The notes beneath the pieces are model-generated. The model did not search any database, was not told the origin of the DNA, and was given only the letters and a program-made list of their open reading frames with translations. From the NCBI GenBank assembly GCA_016787705.1, contig JAEUTP010000014.1, positions 310,001 through 374,000 of the forward strand: 64,000 nt of DNA, written 5' to 3'. This document shows positions 1 through 9,212 of this stretch, piece after piece (the stretch's first letter is position 1; each line of letters starts with the position of its first letter). Made by a program: the position numbers and the translations under genes. This DNA is from Bacteroidia bacterium. Lineage in GTDB: Bacteria; Bacteroidota; Bacteroidia; B-17B0; Aurantibacillaceae.

Positions 1-24
1 CAATCACGTAAAAAGCTATTTTAA

Positions 25-1431
25 TTGTTATTCAATTCACTCATATTTACAGTTTTTTTACCAATTGTATTTATTGTTTATTGGTTAACACCGGCTAAAT
101 ACCGAAATTACTTTTTATTACTTGCTTCTTATTATTTTTATTATAGTTATAATCCGGCATTCTTATTATTATTGATAGGCACTTCTGCCTTAGATTATTT
201 TATGGCGCAACAGATCTTATCAACGCCAAATCAAAAGAGCAAAAAAGTATTTCTTGTTTTAAGTCTTTTAAGTAACCTGGGTGTACTTTTTATTTTTAAA
301 TATTATGTTTTCGTTCATAACTCAACTATAGAAATCTTAGGTCTTAAATCTTCACTCTTAAATAACTTTATAATTCCCGCAGGCCTTTCTTTCTATACCT
401 TTCAATCGTTAAGTTATACTATTGATGTTTACCGTGGAAAATATAAAGCCGATGATAAATTCTTAGATTTTTTATTATTCGTTTCGTTCTTTCCGCACAT
501 GGTTGCCGGGCCAATTGTAAGGTATAACGATCTTATGCCCCAGTTAAAGATCATTACTTATTTTAAAAACATTAACTGGCAAAGCTTTGCTACGCTGGTA
601 ACCTGGGGCTATTTTAAAAAGCTCGTTATTGCCGATAATTTAAATTTAATTGTAACACCCGTATTTAACGACGTAACTGCTTATTCAGGTTTTGAACTAT
701 TAATTGCAGGCTTTTTATTTGTGATACAGGTGTATTGTGATTTTAGCGGCTATAGCGACATTGCTACCGGTATTGCAAAATTATTTAATATCAATTTAAC
801 TTTAAACTGGCGCAGACCTTTATTTTCAAGGTCATTACACGAATTCTGGACACGTAACCACATCAGCATTACCACATGGTTTAGAGATTATCTTTACATT
901 GGCTTGGGTGGTAACCGGGTTAGTAATAATCGCTGGCTGCTAAATATTTTTTTGGTTTTTGTTATCAGTGGTTTTTGGCACGGCGCTAATTTTACTTTTA
1001 TTGTTTGGGGAACCATGCATGGTATTTTTTATATTTTAGAGATACTGTTTATGAAAAGATTTTCTAATGTAAAAGTTCCTTCGTGGCTCGGAAGGCTTTA
1101 TTTACTAGGATTTCATACCATTACACTTATTGCTTTTAGAGCCAACTCATTTACAGATCTTAGAAGTATTTACCAATCAATTTTTGGTTCTGAAGGCAAT
1201 TATTTTTCAATCTCTCATTTTTATCTTTTGCAGGATAAATTCTTTTATCTCATCATTTTATTCTCCATTCTTATTTTGTTCTTGAAAGAACTAAATGAGG
1301 AATATGCAATCGTCCACAAACATGAAAGAACATACAGTTTTTTAAAGCCATTTGCCTACATCTGCTTTATCGTACTTATCTTTATTTTAGGTAATTTTTC
1401 GGCGAACACATTTATTTATTTTCAATTTTGA
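25..1431 (+). CDS. MBOAT family membrane-bound O-acyltransferase (AlgI/DltB-like)
   Basis: Polytopic inner-membrane protein that, by family, transfers an acyl group (usually acetyl) from the cytoplasmic side to an extracytoplasmic glycan or other acceptor. About ten hydrophobic segments span the 468 residues. The MBOAT signature is clear: FWTRNHISITTWFRDY around residues 274-289 with His279, and the likely catalytic His319 in SGFWHGANF. The TTG start is chosen because the protein then begins MLFNSL, the usual N-terminus of this family, so the gene is complete although it begins 25 bases from the window edge. It overlaps the next gene by 4 bp (TTGA), and the pair resembles the common MBOAT plus SGNH-protein arrangement for surface glycan O-acetylation. 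The acceptor cannot be read from the sequence. Confidence 0.93.
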   Translation: MLFNSLIFTVFLPIVFIVYWLTPAKYRNYFLLLASYYFYYSYNPAFLLLLIGTSALDYFMAQQILSTPNQKSKKVFLVLSLLSNLGVLFIFKYYVFVHNSTIEILGLKSSLLNNFIIPAGLSFYTFQSLSYTIDVYRGKYKADDKFLDFLLFVSFFPHMVAGPIVRYNDLMPQLKIITYFKNINWQSFATLVTWGYFKKLVIADNLNLIVTPVFNDVTAYSGFELLIAGFLFVIQVYCDFSGYSDIATGIAKLFNINLTLNWRRPLFSRSLHEFWTRNHISITTWFRDYLYIGLGGNRVSNNRWLLNIFLVFVISGFWHGANFTFIVWGTMHGIFYILEILFMKRFSNVKVPSWLGRLYLLGFHTITLIAFRANSFTDLRSIYQSIFGSEGNYFSISHFYLLQDKFFYLIILFSILILFLKELNEEYAIVHKHERTYSFLKPFAYICFIVLIFILGNFSANTFIYFQF

Positions 1432-2372
1432 TAAAACGCGTAATTACATATTTTTTAATTATAACAGCATCATTGTATGCTTTACGCTATCTGCATTATA
1501 TGGGATTATTAAAACAAAAATCGGGCTTTTACAACAAATACAAAACCTGTTTTTTTGAAAAAAACGATTATAATGTTCTGTTCTTAGGATCTTCCAGGGT
1601 AGAAATGCATTACAATACCCACCTATTTGATAGTTTAACTGGTAAAAATTCATTTAATTTAAGTCTTGCCGGCGCCACACCACAAGTAGCTTTTGCAGCA
1701 TTAAAGGCTTATTTGCAAAACAGTAAAGCGCCAACCTACCTGATCTATGAAATAGATTATCATTTCTTAAAATATAAAAGTACCGAAGTAAAAGAATTCA
1801 ATAATTATTTTTCTTTTTTATCTAACAAAACGCTATTATGTGAGTTTACAAAAATAGATGAACGTATGCCACACTTCTATTACAATGCCTATTATTCATG
1901 GCCATACACAGGTTTAAAAAACATAAGTACAAGTTTGCACGGTTGGTTAAACATTCCAAATAAAACCGATAGTTTGTATTATAAAGGGTACTTAAAAGAA
2001 GTATTAAGACCGCAACTAAATTATGTTCCAATAATAAGATATCATACTTTTTTTAATTTAAACGATAGAAATTATCTTGATTCTATTATTTTACTTTGTA
2101 AAAAAAACAGCACAAACATAAGCCTTATCAGCTCTCCCATATTTGCCGGTGGCGAGGTAGATCTTGTTAACAAAAAACAAATCATAACGCAACTAAAAAA
2201 CATTGCTTTGATCCATCAAATTACCTATTCCGACCTTTCTTCGCTCCCCTTTTGCAGTGATCGTTCCTGTTTTGTAGATCACTATCATTTAAACTATAAA
2301 GGGGCTTTAAAATACAGCCTGATTTTATCTCGGTTTTTCAACAATAAAATTGCTTCCCGTTCGTTAAAATAG
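1428..2372 (+). CDS. SGNH/GDSL-like hydrolase fold protein, membrane-anchored partner of the MBOAT
   Basis: 314-residue protein with one N-terminal hydrophobic anchor (about residues 5-22), followed by an extracytoplasmic domain. Block I of SGNH enzymes is visible as LFLGSSRVEM, with Ser56 the likely nucleophile. The C-terminal Asp-x-x-His block is DHYHLN (Asp284, His287). This is the layout of the poorly named SGNH-like proteins that accompany MBOAT acyltransferases and are thought to complete acyl transfer to the glycan or to remove acyl groups. The TTG start overlaps the upstream stop codon by 4 bp, which implies translational coupling. The function is inferred from the motifs and the neighbour; which substrate it acts on is unknown. 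Confidence 0.8.
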   Translation: MIKRVITYFLIITASLYALRYLHYMGLLKQKSGFYNKYKTCFFEKNDYNVLFLGSSRVEMHYNTHLFDSLTGKNSFNLSLAGATPQVAFAALKAYLQNSKAPTYLIYEIDYHFLKYKSTEVKEFNNYFSFLSNKTLLCEFTKIDERMPHFYYNAYYSWPYTGLKNISTSLHGWLNIPNKTDSLYYKGYLKEVLRPQLNYVPIIRYHTFFNLNDRNYLDSIILLCKKNSTNISLISSPIFAGGEVDLVNKKQIITQLKNIALIHQITYSDLSSLPFCSDRSCFVDHYHLNYKGALKYSLILSRFFNNKIASRSLK

Positions 2373-2395
2373 CATAGAATTTCATTTTTTTAGCT

Positions 2396-2403
2396 TAATT
2401 TTA
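2396..2403 (+). promoter_or_regulatory. Putative -7 element TAATTTTA before the PorV-like gene
   Basis: Matches the Bacteroidota -7 consensus TAnnTTTG at seven of eight positions and ends 10 nt before the ATG at 2414. No convincing -33 TTTG is present. Confidence 0.4.
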
Positions 2404-2413
2404 GTATTTAGAT

Positions 2414-3496
2414 ATGCAAAGGTTTCTTTTTTCTCTTTTTGTTGTGTTCACGCTTATTTCAAAGGCACAGTTTCGTAAATACAGTAACGAGTTCTTAAAT
2501 ATTGGTGTGGGCGCCCGCGCTTTGGGCATGGGCAATGCCAACATTACCAGTGTTGAGGGTGTAAATTCAGGTTACTGGAATCCCGCGGGCCTTTTAAAGC
2601 AAAAAAGTGATATTGAAGTAAGTTTAATGCATGCCGAGTATTTTGCAGGCATTGCCAAATATGATTATATAGGGGTTTCTAAAAGAATTGACAGTAACAG
2701 CGTTGCTGGAATTTCTATTTTACGATTTGGTGTAGATAATATTCCAAACACATTAGACCTGGTTGATGCCAACGGAAATGTGGATTACAACCGTATTACT
2801 ACGTTTAATGCCGTTGATTTTGCTGCATTATTAAGCTATGCGCGTACTATTCCTCAATTAAAAGGTGTTGAATTAGGTGGCAATTTTAAAATTATACGTC
2901 GTAAGCTTGGCCAATTTGGAGGCGCCTGGGGCTTTGGTTTAGATGCAGGTGCTAAGTACAATTATAAAGATTGGAAATTTGCTGCCATGGGAAGAGATAT
3001 TACAGGAACATTTAATGCCTGGAGTTATAATTTAAGTGAAAAAGATATTGCTACCTTTCAACAAACAGGAAACGAAATTCCTTCTTCATCCATTGAAGTA
3101 ACTGCCCCGAAATTAATAATTGGTGCGGCAAGAACTTTTTTATTCTGGAAAGACAAAATATCGGTGCTTGGAGAGTTGAATTTAATAAACTCTTTTGATG
3201 GAAAAAGAAATACAGTTGTAAAAACAGATGTGTGGAGCCTTGAGCCGGCAATTGGAACAGAAATTGGCTACAAAGGTTTTGTTTATTTAAGAGGTGGTAT
3301 TGGCAATATTCAAAAACAATTAAATGATGATGCTACCAAATACATTACTACCTTTCAACCCAACTTTGGCGTAGGTGTAAAATACAAGATTTTTACACTT
3401 GATTATGCTTTAACTGATATTGGCGACAGATCTATTGCTTTATATTCAAATATTTTTTCATTAAAAATTGATATTAATAAGAAGATGAACAAGTGA
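2414..3496 (+). CDS. PorV/PorQ family outer-membrane beta-barrel protein (type IX secretion)
   Basis: 360-residue protein with a signal peptide (about residues 1-18, ending SKA before QFRKY) and the FadL-like barrel pattern of the PorV/PorQ (UPF0164) family. The diagnostic N-terminal stretch is present: FLNIGVGARALGMGNA, followed by GVNSGYWNPAGL. In type IX secretion, PorV is the outer-membrane shuttle that carries cargo from the translocon to the PorU sortase. The next gene overlaps by 4 bp (GTGA) and encodes a PorU2-type sortase, so the two products probably form a dedicated barrel-sortase pair. Whether this is the main PorV or a paralogue cannot be settled from one window; linkage to PorU2 favours a paralogue. 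Confidence 0.9.
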   Translation: MQRFLFSLFVVFTLISKAQFRKYSNEFLNIGVGARALGMGNANITSVEGVNSGYWNPAGLLKQKSDIEVSLMHAEYFAGIAKYDYIGVSKRIDSNSVAGISILRFGVDNIPNTLDLVDANGNVDYNRITTFNAVDFAALLSYARTIPQLKGVELGGNFKIIRRKLGQFGGAWGFGLDAGAKYNYKDWKFAAMGRDITGTFNAWSYNLSEKDIATFQQTGNEIPSSSIEVTAPKLIIGAARTFLFWKDKISVLGELNLINSFDGKRNTVVKTDVWSLEPAIGTEIGYKGFVYLRGGIGNIQKQLNDDATKYITTFQPNFGVGVKYKIFTLDYALTDIGDRSIALYSNIFSLKIDINKKMNK

Positions 3497-6400
3497 GAAA
3501 ACTACTCGCAATAGGCATATTTTGTTTTGTTGCATTTACCGTTAAAGCCCAGGTTTATGGTAATGAGTGGATCAACTTTTCTCAACAGTACTTTAAATTT
3601 CCAATCAATAAAGAAGGTATTTACAGGATAGATTCCACCACCCTTTCTAATTATTTTAATTTAACTACAACTAATCCTAAAAATTTCCAGCTATTCATTA
3701 AAGGAAAAGAAAACCATCTTTTCATTAACGGTGAAAGTGATAATAAAATTAATATTGGCGACTATCTTGAATTTTTCGCCTCACCTGCAATGAATGATTT
3801 TGATTCGCTGATATATGATAATATCAATTACCTTCCTAATCCTTATGCGCCTCTATTTAATGATACCCTTTATGGATTTATTACGCTTAATAATTTAACC
3901 ACAAACAAACGTTATACTTTAGAAACAGATACAACCGCTACTTTATATCCAACAGGCGATCATTTTTATACCGAAAAAGTATTTAAGGGTTTTGCTGAAA
4001 GCAATTTTGTTAGTGAATACAGTTCTGGTGCAAGCGATCCTTTGTACACGCAAGCCGAAGGCCGTGGTGTTAATTTTTCAAAAGGCAACAGCGTTAGTGG
4101 TGTCTTTTCTAATTTAAATACATACACAACAACCAATTTACCTGTTTATTTAAGCATTAACTATTCAGGTAATAGTCTTGACCAAACCGTAATTGATGAT
4201 CATGAGATAAAAACATCTTATACAGATCAAAATAATGTTACTGTACAATTAGCAGATTTTGCCTTTAAAGGTTACATACCAGTTCGCCAAACATTTACGT
4301 TAAACTCTCAAAACACAGGCAATACTACAACTATTACTTTAAATTCGGTTGCTGTGCCTTCACTGGCAAGCATAAACAACGCTACTCTTTTACATTACAT
4401 AAACTATTTTTATCCGCAAATACCAGATCTTAATAATCAATCGTACTACAAATTGTTTATTGACAATCACGCTACACAACCAAAAACTTTTTTCAATTTT
4501 TCTAATTTTAATCTTTCAAGTTCAGCAAATGTTTTATTGTATGATATTAGTAATAATAAAAAGATTAGTACAAAAATTACCCCACTTAATATCAGGGCGG
4601 TAATACCAAACGGTAGTGGGCGCAAAGTATGTGTTTTGGTTGCCGAATCGCAAACCATAGGTGTTACTTCTTTAATAAAAGTAAACCAAACAGCAAGCTT
4701 TACTTATTTTAAAAATCTTCCTGCAAATAAACCTTTTGTTATTATTTATCATAAAAGCTTACAGGCAGGTGTAACTGCTTATAAAAATTACAGGCAAACG
4801 TTAACAGGCGGTTCGTATAATGTTATTACAGCAAATGTTGATGAGCTTTATGAACAATTTAGTTATGGCATTAATAAACATCCACTGGCCATAAAGAATT
4901 TTTGCCGGTATTTAAAAGATAGTTTAACAAATGTACCTAACTATGTTTTTATAATTGGTAAAGGGGTTGGTTGTGATGCACTCATTCCTTCCACGCAATC
5001 ACTAAACTTAGTACCAACAATGGGTGTCCCAAGCTGCGATAATCTTTTGACTTCTTTACTTTCGCCAAGCAATACAAATAAATACGCACCAGAAATACCC
5101 ATAGGCCGCATTGCTGCATTATCTAACAGCGATGTAAACATTTATCTCGCAAAAGTTCAGCAGCACGAAAGTACGGCCCCTGCCGACTGGAAAAAAAGAG
5201 CTTTACATTTTATAGGTGGCGATGAGCCAATTCTTGCCAATACACTTTCCAACTATATGGCAGGTTATGAACAGATAATTAAAGACACCCTTTTTGGCGC
5301 TGAAGTTTTTACATTTAAAAAAAATACAACTGCCCCAGTTCAAACGGCAATTAGTGATAGTATAAAAAGCATAATAAGTAATGGCGCGGCTTTGATAAAT
5401 TTTTTCGGTCATGGTTCTGAACAGGGATTTGACCAGGCCATTGATGATCCGGAATTATATAACAACACCGGTAAATATCCTTTTGTTATTGCCAACTCCT
5501 GCTATTCTGGAAACATACATGTACCCGGTCGAATGTCGGTAAGTGAAAAATTTATTTTCTCCAACCAAAAAGGCAGTATTGGTTTTTTAGCCGCAACGTC
5601 TTTGGGCTTTGTGCATTCATTAAACAATTATAACAATTATTTTTACCAGGCACTTGCAAAAACCCAATATAATAAGGGCATTGGTGATGTAATAAAAGAA
5701 GCAGCTGCCAATAATGGCATGTCAATTGATAAAGTAACACAGTTTACAAGCCTTGATCTTACACTACATGGCGATCCTTCTTTAAAAATAACTGCAGGCG
5801 CCTTGCCAGACTATCAACTAAAGAACAGCGATGTTGGTTTTAATACAAAAAAATATACCGATTCGTTAGGCATAAAAATAAACCTGAAAAATCAAGGTAA
5901 GGCAGTGGGTGATTCTGTTTTTGTAAAGATAGAACGTTTTTTTCCGAATGGCGATTCTAGTATAATTTATAAAAGAATACATGCACCATTGTTTAAAGAC
6001 AGTTTAGTTTTTTACCTTCAAATTGATTTTAACCGTGGTATAGGATTAAATAAATTTAAAGTAAAAATTGATGAATTTAATGAAGTTGGTGAAAGCATAG
6101 AAACAAATAACAGCACTTTAGGAACTGTTGATATATTTATTCCCGGTGGAGATGTGGTGCCTGTATACCCTTATAAATATGCAATTGTACCTAAAACAAA
6201 TACCATAACATTAAAAGCATCAACAACCGATCCGTTTGCCCCAAACGCTGTTTATCGTTTTCAATTAGATACCTGTGATAAATTTTTAAATCCTATACAA
6301 ACTACCTTAATAACCAGTAGTGGTGGTGTATTAGAGTGGAATGTAAATTTACCCTTTGCAGATAGTACTGTTTATTTTTGGCGAGTAAGCAGAGATAGCA

Positions 6401-8517
6401 CAACGCCAACTACTCCATTCATCTGGCGAGAAAGCTCATTTCAAACCATTGGCACAAAGAGAGGTTGGGCCCAGGCACATTTTCACCAGTTTAAAAACGA
6501 TAATTATAAATTTGTAAACTATAAAAAAACGTTGCGTAATTTTACTTTTGAAAATAACAAGCAAAGTATTTCATGTAGAAACGGCATACAGCCTAATATT
6601 TTTCCAACTAATATTAATTTCTTTTTTAATAATATAACTTTGTCAAGTTGGGGCTGTACACCTGATGGCTGGAACATAGCTGTTTTTGACTCAATAAGTG
6701 GTAACCCGCAGGATGTTATTAGTGTAAATTGGCCAGCCGCCGGGCCGGGTTTGTATAATAATAGCATTTGTGTACCCAACCAGGTGCTTCATGTATATTC
6801 ATTCGGGAACTATGATTACAATTGTCAATGCAACGTGCCAAGCTGGAAAACAGATCTTGAAAATTTTTTAATGGGCATTGCGCATAATAATTATGTATTA
6901 GCTTACACAACGGGTGCATTTACACCTTCATACGCACAAATCACGAGTTATAGCAACAATCTTTACAATGCTTTTGAAAGTATAGGAGCTGTTACTATAC
7001 GAACCACGCCAGATACAGTTCCTTATATATTATTTGGAAAAAAAGGAATGATAGCCGGGCAGGGACATGAAGTTAAGGGAATTAATAAAAAATCTATTAT
7101 TACCTTAAACGATAGTATTAAAACCCGCTGGAGCAATGGTTATGTTGCTTCTGAAATTATTGGGCCTTCTTATAAATGGAACAGCTTGCATTGGCGTGTG
7201 CAAAGTATTGACGCATTACCGGGAGATACAACTATTTTAAAACTGGTTGGAATTCGCAACAATGGACAGATAGATACCTTACAAACTTTTGTGCAGGATA
7301 GTACAGATATTCTTGCATTATATAACTATGTAGATGCAGCCATTCACCCATACTTAAAATTGGTTGCTTTTATGAAGGATAATTTAAACACAACATCACC
7401 GCAATTAAAAAAATGGCAGGTATTGTATGATGAAGCGCCTGAGTGTGCCATTAATCCTTTAAAAGGTTTTGCGAGTATTAATGACACTTTACAGGAAGGT
7501 GACGATGTGATCTTTAAATTTCCGATAGAGAATATTGGTGTTAAGAATTTTGATGATAGTCTTGTAGTAACCTATTGGATCGAGGATAATAACCGAAATC
7601 AAACACCGCTTCCACAAAAAATGAAATCAAAACCTTTTGTGCCCGGTCAGGTATTTATTGATACAGTAAAAGTTAATAGTTACCAGTTTGTAGGTAATAA
7701 TGCGTTATGGATTTATGTTAATCCTTTATCCAATTCAAAGTATCAAAAAGAACAAACACAGTTTAATAATATTGGTCGTTATCAGTTCAAAGTTAGCAAA
7801 GATGTTACCAATCCTTTGCTGGATGTTACATTTGACGGCATCCGTATTTTAAATGGGGATATTGTCTCGGCCAAACCCAATATATTGATAACCTTAAAAG
7901 ATGAGAATAAATTTTTAGCATTAAATGATACGGGAGCGTTTTCTGTATTAATACAAGCACCTAATCAAAGTACACAACAGCGCATTTATTTTGCACAAGG
8001 CTTACAGTTTACACCGGCCAATTTGCCTAAAAATAGTTGTAGTATTAATTACAGTCCGAACTTTGTAACCGATGGAAAATATACACTGATTGTACAGGCA
8101 AAAGACAGAAGCCGCAACAATTCGGGTACACAGGATTATAAAATACAGTTTGAAATAAATAATAAACCAACCGTTACCAACGTATTAAATTATCCAAACC
8201 CATTTAGCACGAGTACAAAATTTGTGTTTACACTAACGGGTAGCGAAGTGCCGGAAGTGTTTACCATTCAAATAATGACCATAACAGGGAAGGTGGTTCG
8301 TGAAGTTCAACGATCTGAGCTTGGCAATGTGCATATTGGCCGTAATATTACTGACTATGCCTGGGATGGCCGTGATGACTATGGTGATAAACTTGGAAAC
8401 GGTGTTTATCTGTATAAGATAGTTACAAAATTAAACGGCAATGATATTGAAAAAGCAGGAAATAGCGCAGATAAATACTTTGTAAAAGATTTTGGTAAAA
8501 TGGTGTTAATGCGTTAA
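3493..8517 (+). CDS. Gingipain-like C25 cysteine peptidase, PorU2-type putative type IX sortase
   Basis: Very large (1674 residues) secreted protein with a signal peptide of about 19 residues ending VKAQ. A peptidase C25 (gingipain/PorU) domain covers roughly residues 400-760. Its catalytic pair is visible as His640 in NFFGHGSE and Cys670 in VIANSCYSG. CARDB/Ig-like beta domains follow, and the C-terminus carries a FlgD-like/type IX-like domain (NYPNPFSTSTKF, then GDKLGNGVYLYK). PorU removes the C-terminal signal of type IX cargo and attaches the cargo to surface glycolipid; PorU2 proteins are longer homologues whose precise role is less clear. The GTG start overlaps the stop of the PorV-like gene by 4 bp, and the 3' end overlaps the convergent hemD by 4 bp. 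Confidence 0.9.
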   Translation: MRKLLAIGIFCFVAFTVKAQVYGNEWINFSQQYFKFPINKEGIYRIDSTTLSNYFNLTTTNPKNFQLFIKGKENHLFINGESDNKINIGDYLEFFASPAMNDFDSLIYDNINYLPNPYAPLFNDTLYGFITLNNLTTNKRYTLETDTTATLYPTGDHFYTEKVFKGFAESNFVSEYSSGASDPLYTQAEGRGVNFSKGNSVSGVFSNLNTYTTTNLPVYLSINYSGNSLDQTVIDDHEIKTSYTDQNNVTVQLADFAFKGYIPVRQTFTLNSQNTGNTTTITLNSVAVPSLASINNATLLHYINYFYPQIPDLNNQSYYKLFIDNHATQPKTFFNFSNFNLSSSANVLLYDISNNKKISTKITPLNIRAVIPNGSGRKVCVLVAESQTIGVTSLIKVNQTASFTYFKNLPANKPFVIIYHKSLQAGVTAYKNYRQTLTGGSYNVITANVDELYEQFSYGINKHPLAIKNFCRYLKDSLTNVPNYVFIIGKGVGCDALIPSTQSLNLVPTMGVPSCDNLLTSLLSPSNTNKYAPEIPIGRIAALSNSDVNIYLAKVQQHESTAPADWKKRALHFIGGDEPILANTLSNYMAGYEQIIKDTLFGAEVFTFKKNTTAPVQTAISDSIKSIISNGAALINFFGHGSEQGFDQAIDDPELYNNTGKYPFVIANSCYSGNIHVPGRMSVSEKFIFSNQKGSIGFLAATSLGFVHSLNNYNNYFYQALAKTQYNKGIGDVIKEAAANNGMSIDKVTQFTSLDLTLHGDPSLKITAGALPDYQLKNSDVGFNTKKYTDSLGIKINLKNQGKAVGDSVFVKIERFFPNGDSSIIYKRIHAPLFKDSLVFYLQIDFNRGIGLNKFKVKIDEFNEVGESIETNNSTLGTVDIFIPGGDVVPVYPYKYAIVPKTNTITLKASTTDPFAPNAVYRFQLDTCDKFLNPIQTTLITSSGGVLEWNVNLPFADSTVYFWRVSRDSTTPTTPFIWRESSFQTIGTKRGWAQAHFHQFKNDNYKFVNYKKTLRNFTFENNKQSISCRNGIQPNIFPTNINFFFNNITLSSWGCTPDGWNIAVFDSISGNPQDVISVNWPAAGPGLYNNSICVPNQVLHVYSFGNYDYNCQCNVPSWKTDLENFLMGIAHNNYVLAYTTGAFTPSYAQITSYSNNLYNAFESIGAVTIRTTPDTVPYILFGKKGMIAGQGHEVKGINKKSIITLNDSIKTRWSNGYVASEIIGPSYKWNSLHWRVQSIDALPGDTTILKLVGIRNNGQIDTLQTFVQDSTDILALYNYVDAAIHPYLKLVAFMKDNLNTTSPQLKKWQVLYDEAPECAINPLKGFASINDTLQEGDDVIFKFPIENIGVKNFDDSLVVTYWIEDNNRNQTPLPQKMKSKPFVPGQVFIDTVKVNSYQFVGNNALWIYVNPLSNSKYQKEQTQFNNIGRYQFKVSKDVTNPLLDVTFDGIRILNGDIVSAKPNILITLKDENKFLALNDTGAFSVLIQAPNQSTQQRIYFAQGLQFTPANLPKNSCSINYSPNFVTDGKYTLIVQAKDRSRNNSGTQDYKIQFEINNKPTVTNVLNYPNPFSTSTKFVFTLTGSEVPEVFTIQIMTITGKVVREVQRSELGNVHIGRNITDYAWDGRDDYGDKLGNGVYLYKIVTKLNGNDIEKAGNSADKYFVKDFGKMVLMR

Positions 8518-9209
8518 TTAACGTACTCAGCTTTAAACAACACGTCAAAAAGGCCTTTTTCAGAAAACTCATTCGGAAGCAATACTTTCTCAACCTGATA
8601 CTCTGCCAGCTTTGTTTTAGTAGATGTTCCAATAGCAATAACAGTTTGATCTTTTTCAATTTTGTATTTATTTAAATAAGCCTGAACATTGGATGGACTG
8701 GTAAAAATTAAAATATCACAATGCGGAATTACAAAATCGGTTCTGATATTTGTTTTATAAACAAAAAGATTAAAACAGGTATTTATAAAAGAAAGGTGCT
8801 TTTGAATTGTTTTTAAAGAATCTATTGCCTGTGGAAATAAAACACTTTCATCTTTTATTATTGATTTAAATTCTTTTGCAATAACATTAAGATCAACACC
8901 TGTGCCAATAAAATCGGCAGTTTTTTCAAATTGTGATAAATATTCGGCTGATACGGTACTCATCACACCAAGCTTAACACCGTGGCATAGTTCAGGTTTC
9001 TGTGAAAAAAAATGTTTTATTGCATTCTTACTTGAAAAAAAGATCCAATCTGTTTTTGGCGTATAGGAAAAACGAATTTCATCAATACGTATAAGGGGCT
9101 CATCCACTAAAACTATTTTCCCTTCTTTTGCTGATCTTATAAATGGGCTTTCTGCTTTTAGCTTTCGTGAAATAAAAATACTTTTTCCAGCAAGGTAATC
9201 TAAAGTCAT
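8514..9209 (-). CDS. hemD: Uroporphyrinogen-III synthase
   Basis: 231-residue cytosolic enzyme that cyclises hydroxymethylbilane with inversion of ring D to give uroporphyrinogen III, the common precursor of haem, sirohaem and B12. Family landmarks are present: the N-terminal SKNAIKHFF segment after WIFFSS, the central hinge region, the second-lobe DILIFTSPSNVQAYL, and AIGTSTKTKLAEY near the C-terminus. The family is poorly conserved, but these positions and the length fit. It starts 3 bp after the helicase stop and is therefore probably co-transcribed with it from the promoter at 10464-10471. No other haem genes are nearby. Confidence 0.88.
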   Translation of the reverse strand: MTLDYLAGKSIFISRKLKAESPFIRSAKEGKIVLVDEPLIRIDEIRFSYTPKTDWIFFSSKNAIKHFFSQKPELCHGVKLGVMSTVSAEYLSQFEKTADFIGTGVDLNVIAKEFKSIIKDESVLFPQAIDSLKTIQKHLSFINTCFNLFVYKTNIRTDFVIPHCDILIFTSPSNVQAYLNKYKIEKDQTVIAIGTSTKTKLAEYQVEKVLLPNEFSEKGLFDVLFKAEYVN

Positions 9210-9212
9210 AAA

